A stretch of 64,000 nt of DNA, taken from positions 1-64,000 of the forward strand of contig DATGZK010000022.1 of the NCBI GenBank assembly GCA_035489755.1, in the 5' to 3' direction. This document shows, in pieces, positions 51,393-60,173 of the stretch (its first letter is position 1; the number at the start of each line of letters is the position of its first letter). The position numbers were made by a program, and so were the translations under genes. The notes beneath the pieces are model-generated. The model did no database searches. It was not told the origin of the DNA and was given only the letters and a program-made list of their open reading frames with translations. Source of the DNA: UBA9160 sp035489755. GTDB taxonomy: Bacteria > Myxococcota_A > UBA9160.

Positions 51393-52306
51393 CGCCTCAC
51401 GCTGTGGAAGATCTCCTCAAGGCCGAAAAGGCAGCGGAAGTTCGTCGCGTCGACGAAGCGTTTGCCCGAGAGCGTGACCGGGTACTTCAGATAGTCGATC
51501 GCGCCCGGGGGATAGGGCCAAAGCCCCCAGCGGAAAAGGCGCTCGAAGATCGGACGAACCAGGGGTTCGGGAAGGGGGATCGCCGTGTCGCCCGTTTCCC
51601 GAATCGCGGTGTGGAGCGGGACCGCTCCGGGTCCTGCCACGTTGAAGACACCCTGGAGACCGTGCTCGAGGGCGAGGGCAATCGCCTCACACACATCTTC
51701 TTCGTGGATGAACTGCATCATCGGATCAAAGCCCATGATCGTCGGCACGCGATTCTGGCGGAGGTACTCCCCGATCATCGAGTGGACGAAATACCCGAGG
51801 ACGTTCACGGGCCGGAGCACGCTGGTCCGGATGTGCGGGTACTTCCAAATGAAGGCGGAGGCCAGCGTGTCGAGCTCCACCAGATCGCGGATCTCCGGAT
51901 AGGAACGACTGGCGGAGAGGGGCTGGTCCTCGTCCATGTAGAAGGGATTCTCAGCGAAGGCTCCGTAGACGTACCCGCTCGAGAGGACGACCAGCTTCTG
52001 GACCCCGTAGTGCGTGCAATGATCGAGCAGCTGCTTGGTCCCGCGCACATTCACGTCATGGCGCGTGCGCTCATCCCCCCGGAAGTGGCGGATGAACGCC
52101 ATGTGCACAATGGCCGTGGGGAGCTCCGTCCGAATCACGTCTTCGAACTTCTTCTTCCGCAGATCGACGACGTGCACGTTCACGCCCCGGGGCTTCCCGT
52201 CCCAGGGCACGCGGTCGGCTCCGCAGACCTCGTAGGTCTCCTGCAGGCGCCGGGCGAGGAGCCTGCCCTGGCCGCCCGAGATCCCCGTGATCAGGACTTT
52301 TTCCAT
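51389..52306 (-). CDS. NAD-dependent epimerase/dehydratase (extended SDR)
   Basis: 305 residues from ATG 52306. Nucleotide-binding EKVLITGISGGQGRLLARRL, VDLRKKKFEDVI, AIVHMAFIRHFRGDERTRHD, SSGYVYGAFAENPFYMDEDQ and RPVNVLGYFVHSMIGEYL. The usual YxxxK is not clearly seen (SYPEIRDLVE stands at its place), so catalysis is uncertain. The open frame upstream is the shadow of the opposite-strand hydrolase gene. Overlaps the acyltransferase by ATGA. Confidence 0.88.
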   Translation of the reverse strand: MEKVLITGISGGQGRLLARRLQETYEVCGADRVPWDGKPRGVNVHVVDLRKKKFEDVIRTELPTAIVHMAFIRHFRGDERTRHDVNVRGTKQLLDHCTHYGVQKLVVLSSGYVYGAFAENPFYMDEDQPLSASRSYPEIRDLVELDTLASAFIWKYPHIRTSVLRPVNVLGYFVHSMIGEYLRQNRVPTIMGFDPMMQFIHEEDVCEAIALALEHGLQGVFNVAGPGAVPLHTAIRETGDTAIPLPEPLVRPIFERLFRWGLWPYPPGAIDYLKYPVTLSGKRFVDATNFRCLFGLEEIFHSVRR

Positions 52307-52399
52307 TGCTGCTCCGAGGGGTTGGACACGAGGGTAGTGGCTTCGGAGGCGCGCATCTACTCCGTCGTGGTATAACCCGGACCCCGGAGGGAGACGGAG

Positions 52400-53113
52400 T
52401 TGGAGCCTTCGGCGCGTTTCGAGGAGGTGAAGATCCCGCTTGGCGAGGAGGTGGGGGGCGTCTCCGCAGTTTCCGCCATGATCGGGATGCCGGAGTGGTG
52501 GCCGACGGGCTCTCGCGTGGGGATCGTCCTGGCCCACGGTGCCGGCGGCGACTTCAACGATCCCCTTTTGGTCGACCTTCATCAGGCCTTGACCGCGCGC
52601 AAGTATCTGACCCTGCGCTTCAACTTCCCGTTTGCGGAGGCACGCCGGCGACGGCCGGATCCGCCCGCGGCTCTCGAACGGGCGCTGCGCAGCGCGGTCG
52701 CGGTGTTCGCACGAGATCCGACCGCCGCGCCGGCTCACCTCTTTGTCGCGGGCAAGGGCCTTGGCGGGCGGGTGGCGGCCGATGTCGCGAGAGCTGGGCT
52801 GCGCGTCGACGGCCTCATCTTCCTCGGCTACCCGCTCAGCGCGCCGGGAGATCCCAAGCAGGTGCGCGTCGAACACCTCTACCGGATCGTTTCGCCGATG
52901 TTCTTCTTGCAAGGCACCCGCGACCGGGGCTGCGATGTGGATGTCCTTCGCCGCACGCTGACGCGAGTGGGCGCCCCGACGTCGCTTCACGTCGTCCCCG
53001 ACGCCGACCAGCATTTCAAGGTTCCGCGCAAGAGCGGACGGAGCGATGCCGACGTGCGAGGCGAGATTCTGGGTCTCGTGGACGCGTGGATCCACCGCGT
53101 TCTCGGAGAGTAG
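52400..53113 (+). CDS. Alpha/beta hydrolase of TEX30/KANL3-like (dienelactone hydrolase-type) family lacking the Ser nucleophile
   Basis: 237 residues, start TTG 52400 with GGAGG upstream. Strand and loop IVLAHGAGGDFNDPLLV; elbow FVAGKGLGGRVAADVARA; LIFLGYPLSAPGDP; MFFLQGTRDRGCDVD (acid); HVVPDADQHFKVPRKSG (His). In the family the elbow reads GGxSMGGR, with Ser as nucleophile; here the Ser position is Gly (GKGLGG). The acid and His remain. It is either non-catalytic or uses another residue. Followed by a Yip1-like gene with a 2-nt gap. Confidence 0.85.
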   Translation: MEPSARFEEVKIPLGEEVGGVSAVSAMIGMPEWWPTGSRVGIVLAHGAGGDFNDPLLVDLHQALTARKYLTLRFNFPFAEARRRRPDPPAALERALRSAVAVFARDPTAAPAHLFVAGKGLGGRVAADVARAGLRVDGLIFLGYPLSAPGDPKQVRVEHLYRIVSPMFFLQGTRDRGCDVDVLRRTLTRVGAPTSLHVVPDADQHFKVPRKSGRSDADVRGEILGLVDAWIHRVLGE

Positions 53114-53115
53114 CC

Positions 53116-53610
53116 GTGCGGGAAGAGGAGACTGAGAGCAGTCGCCTTTTCCGCGCAGCCACCTGTGAACCCGCCCTCTTCGCGCAGGTCGCGGCGGATG
53201 CCGGAGCGACCCGCGCCGCCCTGTACGTCGTCTTTGGCGTGGCCCTCGCCGCGGGAATCGGCCACCTCCCTGCGGGAGGCCTCTCTGGCCTCCTCGGGGG
53301 CAGCGCGCGCTGGCTATTCGCGTGGGTGGTATGGCTTTTGACCGTGCATTTCGGCGCGCTTGTGCTCGGACACCCGAGTGACCTCGGCCGCCTCTTCCGC
53401 TCCCTTGGCTACGCGAGCGTCCCTTTCGCGCTCGCGGCCTTCGAGTGGATCCCGCTCCTTGGTGCGCTCATCTGGCTCGCGAAGTGGGGGCTTGGATTTT
53501 TCGCCTTCACGACGGGCGCACGCCAGGCCCTTGAGCTCGAGAACTCCTCAGCCGCGCTGCTTTGCGCGGTGGGCCTCGCCCTGGCCGCGCTCGCTCTCCA
53601 TCTCTTTTAA
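53116..53610 (+). CDS. YIP1-family membrane protein
   Basis: 164 residues from GTG 53116, 2 nt after the hydrolase stop. About four hydrophobic segments (AALYVVFGVALAAGIGHL, WLFAWVVWLLTVHFGALVLG, AFEWIPLLGALIWLAKWGLG, AALLCAVGLALAALALHL) after an acidic soluble N-terminus with RLFRAATCEPALFAQVAAD. Similar to bacterial YIP1 membrane proteins of unknown function. Confidence 0.78.
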   Translation: MREEETESSRLFRAATCEPALFAQVAADAGATRAALYVVFGVALAAGIGHLPAGGLSGLLGGSARWLFAWVVWLLTVHFGALVLGHPSDLGRLFRSLGYASVPFALAAFEWIPLLGALIWLAKWGLGFFAFTTGARQALELENSSAALLCAVGLALAALALHLF

Positions 53611-53643
53611 CGAGCCCCACGACCCCGCTGCTACGATGCGGGA

Positions 53644-54348
53644 ATGAAGCGCGCGCCCTCGGATCTCTATTTCCGCCAGGAGGCGGTCGGCCAGATGGCG
53701 AACTTTGCCTATCTCGTCGGAAGCCGAAGTGCGCGGCAGGCGCTGCTCGTCGATCCGGCCTGGAGCGTGGATGCCCTCCTCGAGCGGGCAGCTGCGGACG
53801 ACATGGAGGTGGTGGGGGCGCTTGTCACGCACTACCACCAAGATCACGTCGGTGGGTCCCTCTTCGGTCACGAAATCGAGGGGGTGGCCCACCTGCTGAC
53901 GCGCAAGTCTGTCCCGATCCATGCAAACGAACACGAAGCCGAAGGGGTACGGCGGGTGACCGGCGCGTCCACGGGAGACATCGTGCGCCACAGCGCCGGG
54001 GACGTGATCGAGCTCGGCGAGATTCGGATCCGCCTGCTGCATACGCCGGGGCACACGCCCGGCTCTCAGTGCTTCCTGGTCGAAGAAGCGAGAAGCCCCA
54101 GCCGCCTCGTCTCCGGGGACACGCTCTTTCTTGGAAGCTGCGGCCGAGTCGACTTGCCCGGGAGCGACCCAGAGGCGATGTACCGGAGCCTCAATCTCAC
54201 CCTGAAGCAGCTCCCCGATGAGACGCTGCTCTATCCCGGGCACATGTACGCCTCGGAGCCCTCCTCGACGATGGGCGAGCAAAAGCGAAGCAACCCCTTT
54301 CTACGGGTCGCAAGCTTGGAGCAGTTTCTCAGCTTCGTCGGGTTCTAG
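53644..54348 (+). CDS. MBL-fold metallohydrolase (ETHE1/glyoxalase II-like)
   Basis: 234 residues. Metal motif THYHQDHVGGSLFG, then LLHTPGHTPGSQCFLV, VSGDTLFLGSCGRVDLPGSD and LYPGHMYASEPSSTMGEQK. The single-domain length with SxCGRVDLPGSD resembles persulfide dioxygenase/rhodanese-associated MBLs more than true glyoxalase II, though the last acts as a common fallback annotation. Start ATG 53644 lies 33 nt after the Yip1-like stop. Confidence 0.9.
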   Translation: MKRAPSDLYFRQEAVGQMANFAYLVGSRSARQALLVDPAWSVDALLERAAADDMEVVGALVTHYHQDHVGGSLFGHEIEGVAHLLTRKSVPIHANEHEAEGVRRVTGASTGDIVRHSAGDVIELGEIRIRLLHTPGHTPGSQCFLVEEARSPSRLVSGDTLFLGSCGRVDLPGSDPEAMYRSLNLTLKQLPDETLLYPGHMYASEPSSTMGEQKRSNPFLRVASLEQFLSFVGF

Positions 54349-54365
54349 AAGAGCGTGCGGGGGCC

Positions 54366-54908
54366 CTACTTCTTCCCCTCGTCCTTGGCCGTCACGATGA
54401 TCTCGCCCTCGAGCCTGCCCCGCGCCGAAGCCGCGTTGCTACCCGGGTCGGGACGGCGCACCATGTACTTGTAGCGCCCCGGCTTGAGCTCGCAGAAGCT
54501 TGCGAACTCGCCGGCATGGATGTCGCCTGAGACGATCTCGGAGTCCTTGATCGTGAAGTTCACGAGGCTGTGGCAAATCATCGACTTCGCCGTATCGCGG
54601 TCGAAAACGATCTGGGACGGGATCTTCGAGTAGCTGAGCCACGCCACGTGCTCGCCCTCGGTCAGCTGGACAAGGCGAGGATTGAGGGCTTCATCGGCGA
54701 TCAGTACCACCTTTCGCGGAGCCGCCATGGCGGCCGGGTCGAGCTGCGGGATTCCGCTCGGTGAGGTGTACGGGATTTCCTGGGGATGATCGTCCGCAGC
54801 ACGTGCCACATCGGGCGCAGCCGCGAAGAGCGCCAGTGCGGCGACCGCCGGCGCAAGGAGGAGCCACGAGCGCGAACGCAATCCCGACGGAGCAATTACG
54901 TGCTGCAT
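54366..54908 (-). CDS. Secreted cupredoxin-like protein
   Basis: 180 residues from ATG 54908 (an upstream ATG 54977 adds 23 residues that disrupt the signal peptide). Signal peptide with SWLLLAPAVAALALFAAAPD ending ARAAD. The mature part has beta-rich segments RLVQLTEGEHVAWLSYSK, MICHSLVNFTIKDSEIVSGD and FASFCELKPGRYKYMVRRP, the general layout of a plastocyanin/cupredoxin fold. Two Cys and one His could contribute to a copper site, but the canonical C-H-M triad is not clear. Probably periplasmic; electron transfer or metal binding is inference. Convergent with the MBL gene. Confidence 0.75.
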   Translation of the reverse strand: MQHVIAPSGLRSRSWLLLAPAVAALALFAAAPDVARAADDHPQEIPYTSPSGIPQLDPAAMAAPRKVVLIADEALNPRLVQLTEGEHVAWLSYSKIPSQIVFDRDTAKSMICHSLVNFTIKDSEIVSGDIHAGEFASFCELKPGRYKYMVRRPDPGSNAASARGRLEGEIIVTAKDEGKK

Positions 54909-55297
54909 TGCGGAACCGGGCCTCCTGTCGGGGTGGCACTCGAGTGACACTCCGATTAAGTGTGTCAGTAGCTGCACCTTATACCAGACCGATCAACCCC
55001 TTGAGAGCCAATTGTGCGCCTTGCGCGGCACGCCGTCGAGGTGTCTCCTCCTCCCCCCAAAGCCCCTGCATCCGAGCGTTCGCGGGGTCGTCGGCCCGGC
55101 CGTAGGGGATCGCGAAAGCCGTATCGCAACCCCCACGCGCGGCGAAGATCGAAGACGCGCACCGCACGCACCGGCCCTTTGCGCGGGTTGACACGGGCGC
55201 TCCGTTTTTCTTGGCGGGCGCTCGGGCCGTGGAAGCGGCGGGACCCAAGGCGTCGGCCCGCGGGCAGTGCGACTGCGCGGCGCTCCCGCGGATCGCT
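54909..55297. other. Intergenic stretch, no gene seen
   Basis: About 390 bases downstream of the response-regulator gene and upstream of the cupredoxin-like gene. Short open frames on both strands show no protein character. The segment around 54945-55000 is less GC-rich and likely contains the promoter of the cupredoxin-like gene. Confidence 0.4.
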
Positions 55298-55954
55298 TCA
55301 GGGTGCGATGAGACCTTCCCGGATCGCGATGCGAACCAAACCCGTGACTTTTTTGACGTCGAGCTTGGTCATGAGGTGGGCACGGTGCGAGTCCACCGTC
55401 CGGACCGCAAGGCACAGCCTTCCCGCAATCTCTTTGCTCGAGAAGCCCTCCGCAATGAGCTGAAGGACCTCTCGCTCACGAGAGGTCAGCCGAGAGAAAG
55501 AGTGATGACCGTTCACGGGCGGCTCGGCGAGCGCCTCAAACAGGCTGGCGGCCGCCGACGATGAGACGTAGCGCTGACCTCGCTGGAGGGCCCGAAGCGC
55601 GGCGAAGAACTCCTCCTGTGACGACTCGCGCGAGAGGAAGCCGAATGCGCCGGCCCGCACGATTTCGGCGATCGGGATCGGCCGCATGTGCGTGCAGAAG
55701 ATCAGCACTTTTGCGGGTGCCCCGGCTCGAAGCATTCGCCGGGTGACCTCGAGGCCGCAGAGCCCACGAAGCCAACCGTCGACGACGGCAAGGTCAGGCT
55801 GTGAGCGACGCGCTTCGGCGAGCGCTTCGTGCGCGTCGGAGGCCTCGGCGACGACGTGGAGGGTCTTGTCTTCCTCGATCAGCGCCCGCAGCCCCTGGCG
55901 AAAGATCGGGTGGTCGTAGGCCAGGAGGACTCTGGTCACCATCGCTGGAGACAT
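55298..55954 (-). CDS. NarL/FixJ-type (LuxR-HTH) response regulator
   Basis: 218 residues. Receiver domain (about 5-125) with RVLLAYDHPIFRQGL (acidic site) and the phospho-acceptor Asp in LAVVDGWLRGLCGLEVTR; the C-terminal LuxR-type HTH reads SREREVLQLIAEGFSSKEIA. The switch Lys expected in the GFLxKxSS motif is Arg (GFLSRESS), which can impair phosphorylation-dependent switching. No sensor kinase is next to it: it is an orphan regulator. Just upstream lies a pair of operator-like repeats. ATG 55942 is an alternative start four codons in. Confidence 0.92.
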   Translation of the reverse strand: MSPAMVTRVLLAYDHPIFRQGLRALIEEDKTLHVVAEASDAHEALAEARRSQPDLAVVDGWLRGLCGLEVTRRMLRAGAPAKVLIFCTHMRPIPIAEIVRAGAFGFLSRESSQEEFFAALRALQRGQRYVSSSAAASLFEALAEPPVNGHHSFSRLTSREREVLQLIAEGFSSKEIAGRLCLAVRTVDSHRAHLMTKLDVKKVTGLVRIAIREGLIAP

Positions 55955-56009
55955 CGCTCCCCTTGCAGACGGGGCAAAGGCGCCCTTGCTGAATCTAAGA
56001 CACCTTCTT

Positions 56010-56041
56010 ATCAGATTGGTACATCTAGATCAAATTGATAC
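56010..56041. promoter_or_regulatory. Paired operator-like repeats upstream of the response-regulator gene
   Basis: ATCAGATTGGTAC (56010-56022) and ATCAAATTGATAC (56029-56041): 13-bp direct repeats with two mismatches, 19 bp apart. The second half-site contains the dyad ATCAA-A-TTGAT. They lie in an AT-rich pocket in otherwise GC-rich DNA, 56-87 bp before the response-regulator start (minus strand) and 83 bp past the stop of the upstream sigma-54 activator gene. Two sites about two helical turns apart suit a dimeric regulator, perhaps the response regulator itself. Confidence 0.5.
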
Positions 56042-56123
56042 GCCTTTCGGCGTTCCACGTGCGTTCCGCGTCCTCTTCGGGCGGGTCACTCAAGCAGTCT
56101 TGGCGAGCGGGGATCGCAGGAGG

Positions 56124-57608
56124 CTAGCGGCCGCCCGCGAGGAAGGCGCGAGATCCAAGTCCGAGTTCGCGGATCATGCGCACAAGGTTTGAGCGGTGTA
56201 CGCCGAGGCGCTCCGCCGCATGGGCGCGGTTGCCTCCGGCCTCTTCGAGGGCCCTCGCGACGAGCTGCGACTTAAAGTGACGAACGGCGTCGGCATAGTG
56301 GCCGCCGTGGACGATCGTCCCCTGGAGCATCTTGGAGGAGAGGGCATCCGGGGTGACCAGCGCTCCCGGAGCGAGCAGCGCATAGAGTCGCTCGACTTCG
56401 TTCTCGAGCTCGCGCACGTTGCCGGGAAAGTCGTAGGCGCAGATCCGGACCACAGCGCTGGGATCGAACTGCAAAGGCGCCACACGAAGGCGCTCTGCCA
56501 CGCGCGTCGCGATATGGCGCACGAGCTCCGGGAGGTCGCCCTCGCGCTCGCGCAAGGGCGGAATCACGATCGAGAGCACATCGAGGCGATAGAAGAGATC
56601 CCTGCGGAAGGCTCCGCTCCGGACCGCGGCGTCCAGATCGTGATGAGTCGCGGCGATGACACGCGCGCGGGAGTGGCGGACCTCGGTCTCCCCCAAGCGA
56701 CGAAACTCACCGAGCTCAAGGAAGCGCAGGAGCGCTCCTTGCAGCGCGGTCGGCATGTCCGCGATCTCATCGAGGAACAGCGTTCCACCGTCCGCGGCTT
56801 CGACGAGCCCAGACTTCGCGCACGAGGCGCCGGTAAATGCGCCGCGGGCGTGCCCAAACAGGACGCTTTCGAGCAGAGTCTCCGTGAAGATCGCGCAATT
56901 GACCGGCACGAACGGGCCCGGCGCGCGGCCGCTTGCGGTGTGGATGGCTCGGGCCACGAGTTCCTTCCCGGTGCCCGTCTCCCCGCGGATCAGCACCGGT
57001 ACGTCGCTCTCCGACGCGCGCCGCGCGGCCGCGCGCAGCCGCCGCGCGGCCGCGCTTGATCCGACGAAGGCCTCAAATCCGTAGCGCTCGTCGAGCTCCC
57101 CCTGGAGACGGTGGTTCTCGCGCGAAAGCTTGCGGTTGCTGGCCGCAAGCACTTTGTTCTTTTCTTGCAGCACCTCGATCAGGTGCAAATCGGACTCGCG
57201 CAAGCGCGCAATCACCATCCGCAGCAGATCCATGACGGCCTCTGAACTGCGGGTCACGGCTTCCATGAAAGCATCGCGCGGGAGCCACAGGGCCGTGACC
57301 GCCGTCTCCGCAGAGGCACTCGCTGAGCGCGGACCATCATCGAAGAGCGCCATCTCGCCGATCCAATCCCCATCTTGCCGAGCAGCGATGACTCTCTCTT
57401 CCCCTCCCGCAAACTGCTTGCGCACCGCCACCTGCCCGGAGAGCAGGAGGAAGACCCCGTCCGCCGGCTTCCCCTCCTCGATGAGGCGCGAGCCTGGGGC
57501 GAAGCGCCGCACCCGGCCGCGGCTTGCCAGTCGGTCGAGTTCTCCCAGCGGGAGGCGCTGCAGCGCGGGAGCAAGGCGCATGCGATCGAGGAGGACAAGG
57601 TGGTCCAT
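56124..57608 (-). CDS. Sigma-54-dependent activator with N-terminal cyclic-nucleotide-binding domain
   Basis: 494 residues. N-terminal cNMP/Crp-type sensor (about 1-120: RLIEEGKPADGVFLLLSGQV, DWIGEMALFDDGPRSASA), a coiled-coil linker (LIEVLQEKNKVLAASN), then a complete AAA+ core: Walker A IRGETGTGKELVAR, the sigma-54 contact loop GHARGAFTGA, Walker B GGTLFLDEIADM, sensor FRRDLFYRLDVLSI, and a Fis-type HTH at the end (NRAHAAERLGVHRSNLVRMI). Likely activates sigma-54 promoters in response to a nucleotide; the cyclase gene at 60.2 kb could supply the signal. ATG 57647 upstream is an alternative start. Divergent from lnt. Confidence 0.93.
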   Translation of the reverse strand: MDHLVLLDRMRLAPALQRLPLGELDRLASRGRVRRFAPGSRLIEEGKPADGVFLLLSGQVAVRKQFAGGEERVIAARQDGDWIGEMALFDDGPRSASASAETAVTALWLPRDAFMEAVTRSSEAVMDLLRMVIARLRESDLHLIEVLQEKNKVLAASNRKLSRENHRLQGELDERYGFEAFVGSSAAARRLRAAARRASESDVPVLIRGETGTGKELVARAIHTASGRAPGPFVPVNCAIFTETLLESVLFGHARGAFTGASCAKSGLVEAADGGTLFLDEIADMPTALQGALLRFLELGEFRRLGETEVRHSRARVIAATHHDLDAAVRSGAFRRDLFYRLDVLSIVIPPLREREGDLPELVRHIATRVAERLRVAPLQFDPSAVVRICAYDFPGNVRELENEVERLYALLAPGALVTPDALSSKMLQGTIVHGGHYADAVRHFKSQLVARALEEAGGNRAHAAERLGVHRSNLVRMIRELGLGSRAFLAGGR

Positions 57609-57766
57609 CGCTCGAAGTGTATCAGTTTGAGACGCTCTCAGCGTCAATTGGATGCTCCTGGGAGGGAGGATCAGGTCTTTCGGGACCGCGAAACGACACG
57701 GGAGCGCGTCTCAAGGCCCACACCACGGGTTGTCCCTCAGGAACAGATGTTGCTCTTGGTTCTTGC

Positions 57767-59350
57767 GTGCCCTCGCCCCATCCCCTGGGTCCGCTTCTTG
57801 GCCGAGCGTCCGATTGGACCCTTTGGGCGGGGGCCCTCTCGGGCCTGCTCCTTGCGCTCGCTCTCGTGCCCCGGGGCACGGGCCCCCTCTCCTTCGTGGC
57901 GCTCGTTCCCCTGCTTGCCGCGCTCGAGTCGGCTCCGCCTCCGGGTTTGGCCCTGCGTGCCGGCTTTGCCTGCGGGCTTGTGCTTTTCCTCCTCGGCGGC
58001 GCGTGGGTACCGTTCGCGGGGACACAGAGGCTAGGACTTCTCCTCACCTACCTTCTCTTTGCGCCGGTGCTCGCGCTTCCCGTGGCAGGGTTCGCGCTCG
58101 CGGCGGCGTGGCTCCGCCGCTTCGGACAAACGACGTTCCTCGTCGCAACGCCGGCCCTTTGGGTTACGACTGAGCTTGCGCGCTACTCGAGCGAGCTCGG
58201 CAGCCAGTTCCATCTCGGGTATTCGCTCGCCGACCATCCCGCGTTGATCCAGCTCGCCGCCCTGGGCGGCGTCCACCTGGTATCGCTCTGGATCGCGGCC
58301 GTGAACGCCACGCTCGTAGGAGCCGCGCTTGCCCCTCGGCGCGTCTTTCCCGCTCTCCTTGGGCTTGTGGTTCTCCCGTGTGCATTCGGCGCTGCGGCAT
58401 CGCGCGCCGCCCCGCAGGCTGCTCCCGAGCGGCGCATCACGGTGGCTGGGGTTCAGCCGGAGGTTCGCGCACACGAGCGTCATGTGCCCGAGCGCTTTGA
58501 CGACCACCTGCGCGAGCTCCTCGGGCTCTCGGAGCGAACGCTCGGCGATCGACCCGATCTCATCGTCTGGCCAGAGTCGGCCTTCGAGCGGCTCAGCCCC
58601 GCAGCCGGCGCTCCGTTTCTCGGTGCAATTGCCCACCACCTTGGTGTCCCGCTTCTGAGCGGCGTCTGGCGTCTTGCCCAAGGCGAGCCGGCCTCGCTGC
58701 GCAACTCTTCTGTTCTCGCCACCCCGGACGGGGCAGTCATCGTCGCTGCAGACAAGGTGAATCCGATCTGGGTATACGAGAGCGCTCCCCGCTCGCCCCT
58801 CGGCCGGCGACTCGCGGCGGCCGGAATCTGGCCGGGGCGCTTTGGCGCAGGGCCCATCCCCGACGTCCTCCTCGTACCGCGACCGGCCGGTCCGATCCGG
58901 CTTGGCGTTCTTGTGTGCGTGGACACGACCTATCCCGAGCTCGCCCGGGATCTGCGCCGGCGCGGCGCTGAGATTCTCGTCACGGTCGCAAACGAGGCCG
59001 ACTTGGGGCCGCTCACCAGCGCACTCCAGGCGCGAATCGCCCGGGTCCGGGCGGTCGAGAGCCGCGTGCCTCTCGTTCGCGTCGCAAACACGGGCCCAAG
59101 TGAATGGATCGATGCGCGCGGGCGCGTTGTCGCTTCGATGGAGCCCGGGGCTTCGGGAGCAGGGACTGCAAATCTCGATCTCGGCGAGGACGCACCTCCC
59201 TACGTCCGTTTCGGCGGGGCGCCTGTCTCGACCCTCGCGATCGCAACTCCTGCCTTCCTCGCTGCGCTCGGCCTTGCGAGGCAAAAGCGGCGCGCGCTCC
59301 GTGGACGCGGCCGGAGTCCTCTCAACCTCATTGAGGAGAATTGTGTATGA
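57767..59350 (+). CDS. lnt: Apolipoprotein N-acyltransferase
   Basis: 527 residues from GTG 57767 (PSPHPLGPLLGRASDWTLW). About 7-8 N-terminal TM segments (GLLLALALVPRGTGPLSFVA onward), then a nitrilase-like catalytic domain: Glu in LIVWPESAFE, Lys in VAADKVNPIWVYES, Cys in LGVLVCVDTTYPELA, plus VANEADLGPLTSALQ and VRVANTGPSEWID. Transfers the third acyl chain onto lipoproteins in the inner membrane; it supports the many lipobox proteins here. The open frame upstream of the GTG lacks coding character. Its stop overlaps the next start in ATGA. Confidence 0.93.
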   Translation: MPSPHPLGPLLGRASDWTLWAGALSGLLLALALVPRGTGPLSFVALVPLLAALESAPPPGLALRAGFACGLVLFLLGGAWVPFAGTQRLGLLLTYLLFAPVLALPVAGFALAAAWLRRFGQTTFLVATPALWVTTELARYSSELGSQFHLGYSLADHPALIQLAALGGVHLVSLWIAAVNATLVGAALAPRRVFPALLGLVVLPCAFGAAASRAAPQAAPERRITVAGVQPEVRAHERHVPERFDDHLRELLGLSERTLGDRPDLIVWPESAFERLSPAAGAPFLGAIAHHLGVPLLSGVWRLAQGEPASLRNSSVLATPDGAVIVAADKVNPIWVYESAPRSPLGRRLAAAGIWPGRFGAGPIPDVLLVPRPAGPIRLGVLVCVDTTYPELARDLRRRGAEILVTVANEADLGPLTSALQARIARVRAVESRVPLVRVANTGPSEWIDARGRVVASMEPGASGAGTANLDLGEDAPPYVRFGGAPVSTLAIATPAFLAALGLARQKRRALRGRGRSPLNLIEENCV

Positions 59351-60150
59351 GATCTCCCTGCGGTTTTGCGCTTCGGGGCTTCGTCTCAAGGGCAGCGACC
59401 GCCGTTTGCCTTGTGGGGGGCGCGCTCGGTTGGACCGGTCCTGCCGAAGCCGGCGACGGAAACGCCATGGTCGGAGTCGGCGCGAGCAGTCCCACGTACT
59501 ACCAGCAAATGGTCGGAAGCCAACCGCTGGCGGCGCTCGAGTCCGTCTCCCCCGGCGTCCCTACGGCTCTTGCGATCGCCAATTGTTCCGCGACGGTCGA
59601 GTACCTGCACACGGCGCAGCCCGACGGATCGGTCGAGTGGGATGCCCTTGTCCAAGGGTTCCAACGAAACCATGAGCGCGTGAACGCGGTCTACGACATG
59701 GTCTTTGTGCTGCCTCTTCCGACAGCACCCTCGGGGGCTGCGGCCTTCACTCCCCTGGACTCGGCCATCGTTCCTCAGGTGGGCACCCAAGCCGCTTCGG
59801 TGCCGCTCCTTTACGGCGGCGAGCCGATTGTGCTCAAGCGCAATGTCGGGCTCGAGAAATCCCTCTTGCCAGGGCTCGTGGGCGACCCCAGCCAAGGCCA
59901 ACTCCCGAGCCTTGAGGGGACAGGCTATGGCTACACACTCTGGGACACGATTGTTCAGTATGATCCCGACTACGGACCTACGATCCAGGGGTGGGCAAGC
60001 TTTCACTATGCAACCGACACGACGGTGCGTCCGCCGGTCGCATCGGACGCGCGCATGAAAGCGTATCTCATCACGTGGATCCCCACGCTCAACCCGAACA
60101 TCCCCCCGTACACGGTGCGCCTGGCGGTCAAGGACCCGAGCGCGCCGTAG
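59347..60150 (+). CDS. Secreted protein of unknown function
   Basis: 267 residues from ATG 59347, which overlaps the lnt stop (ATGA) and has GGAG 8 nt upstream. Signal peptide with ATAVCLVGGALGW and cleavage near AEAGD. The mature chain is rich in Gly, Pro and aromatic residues (SPTYYQQMVGSQPL, IVLKRNVGLEKSLLPGL, GYGYTLWDTIVQYDPDY, ITWIPTLNPNIPPYTVRL), predicting a mainly beta fold. One segment (NCSATVEYLHTAQPDGSVEW) contains the only mature Cys. No family recognised; coupling to lnt suggests an envelope role. Confidence 0.75.
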   Translation: MRSPCGFALRGFVSRAATAVCLVGGALGWTGPAEAGDGNAMVGVGASSPTYYQQMVGSQPLAALESVSPGVPTALAIANCSATVEYLHTAQPDGSVEWDALVQGFQRNHERVNAVYDMVFVLPLPTAPSGAAAFTPLDSAIVPQVGTQAASVPLLYGGEPIVLKRNVGLEKSLLPGLVGDPSQGQLPSLEGTGYGYTLWDTIVQYDPDYGPTIQGWASFHYATDTTVRPPVASDARMKAYLITWIPTLNPNIPPYTVRLAVKDPSAP

Positions 60151-60173
60151 GGGATGGAAGGCGGGGCTGACCC

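Noticed and set aside
54965..55248. Short minus-strand frames in the gap between the cupredoxin-like and response-regulator genes
   Set aside because: Arg/Gly-rich, no RBS and no homology visible.
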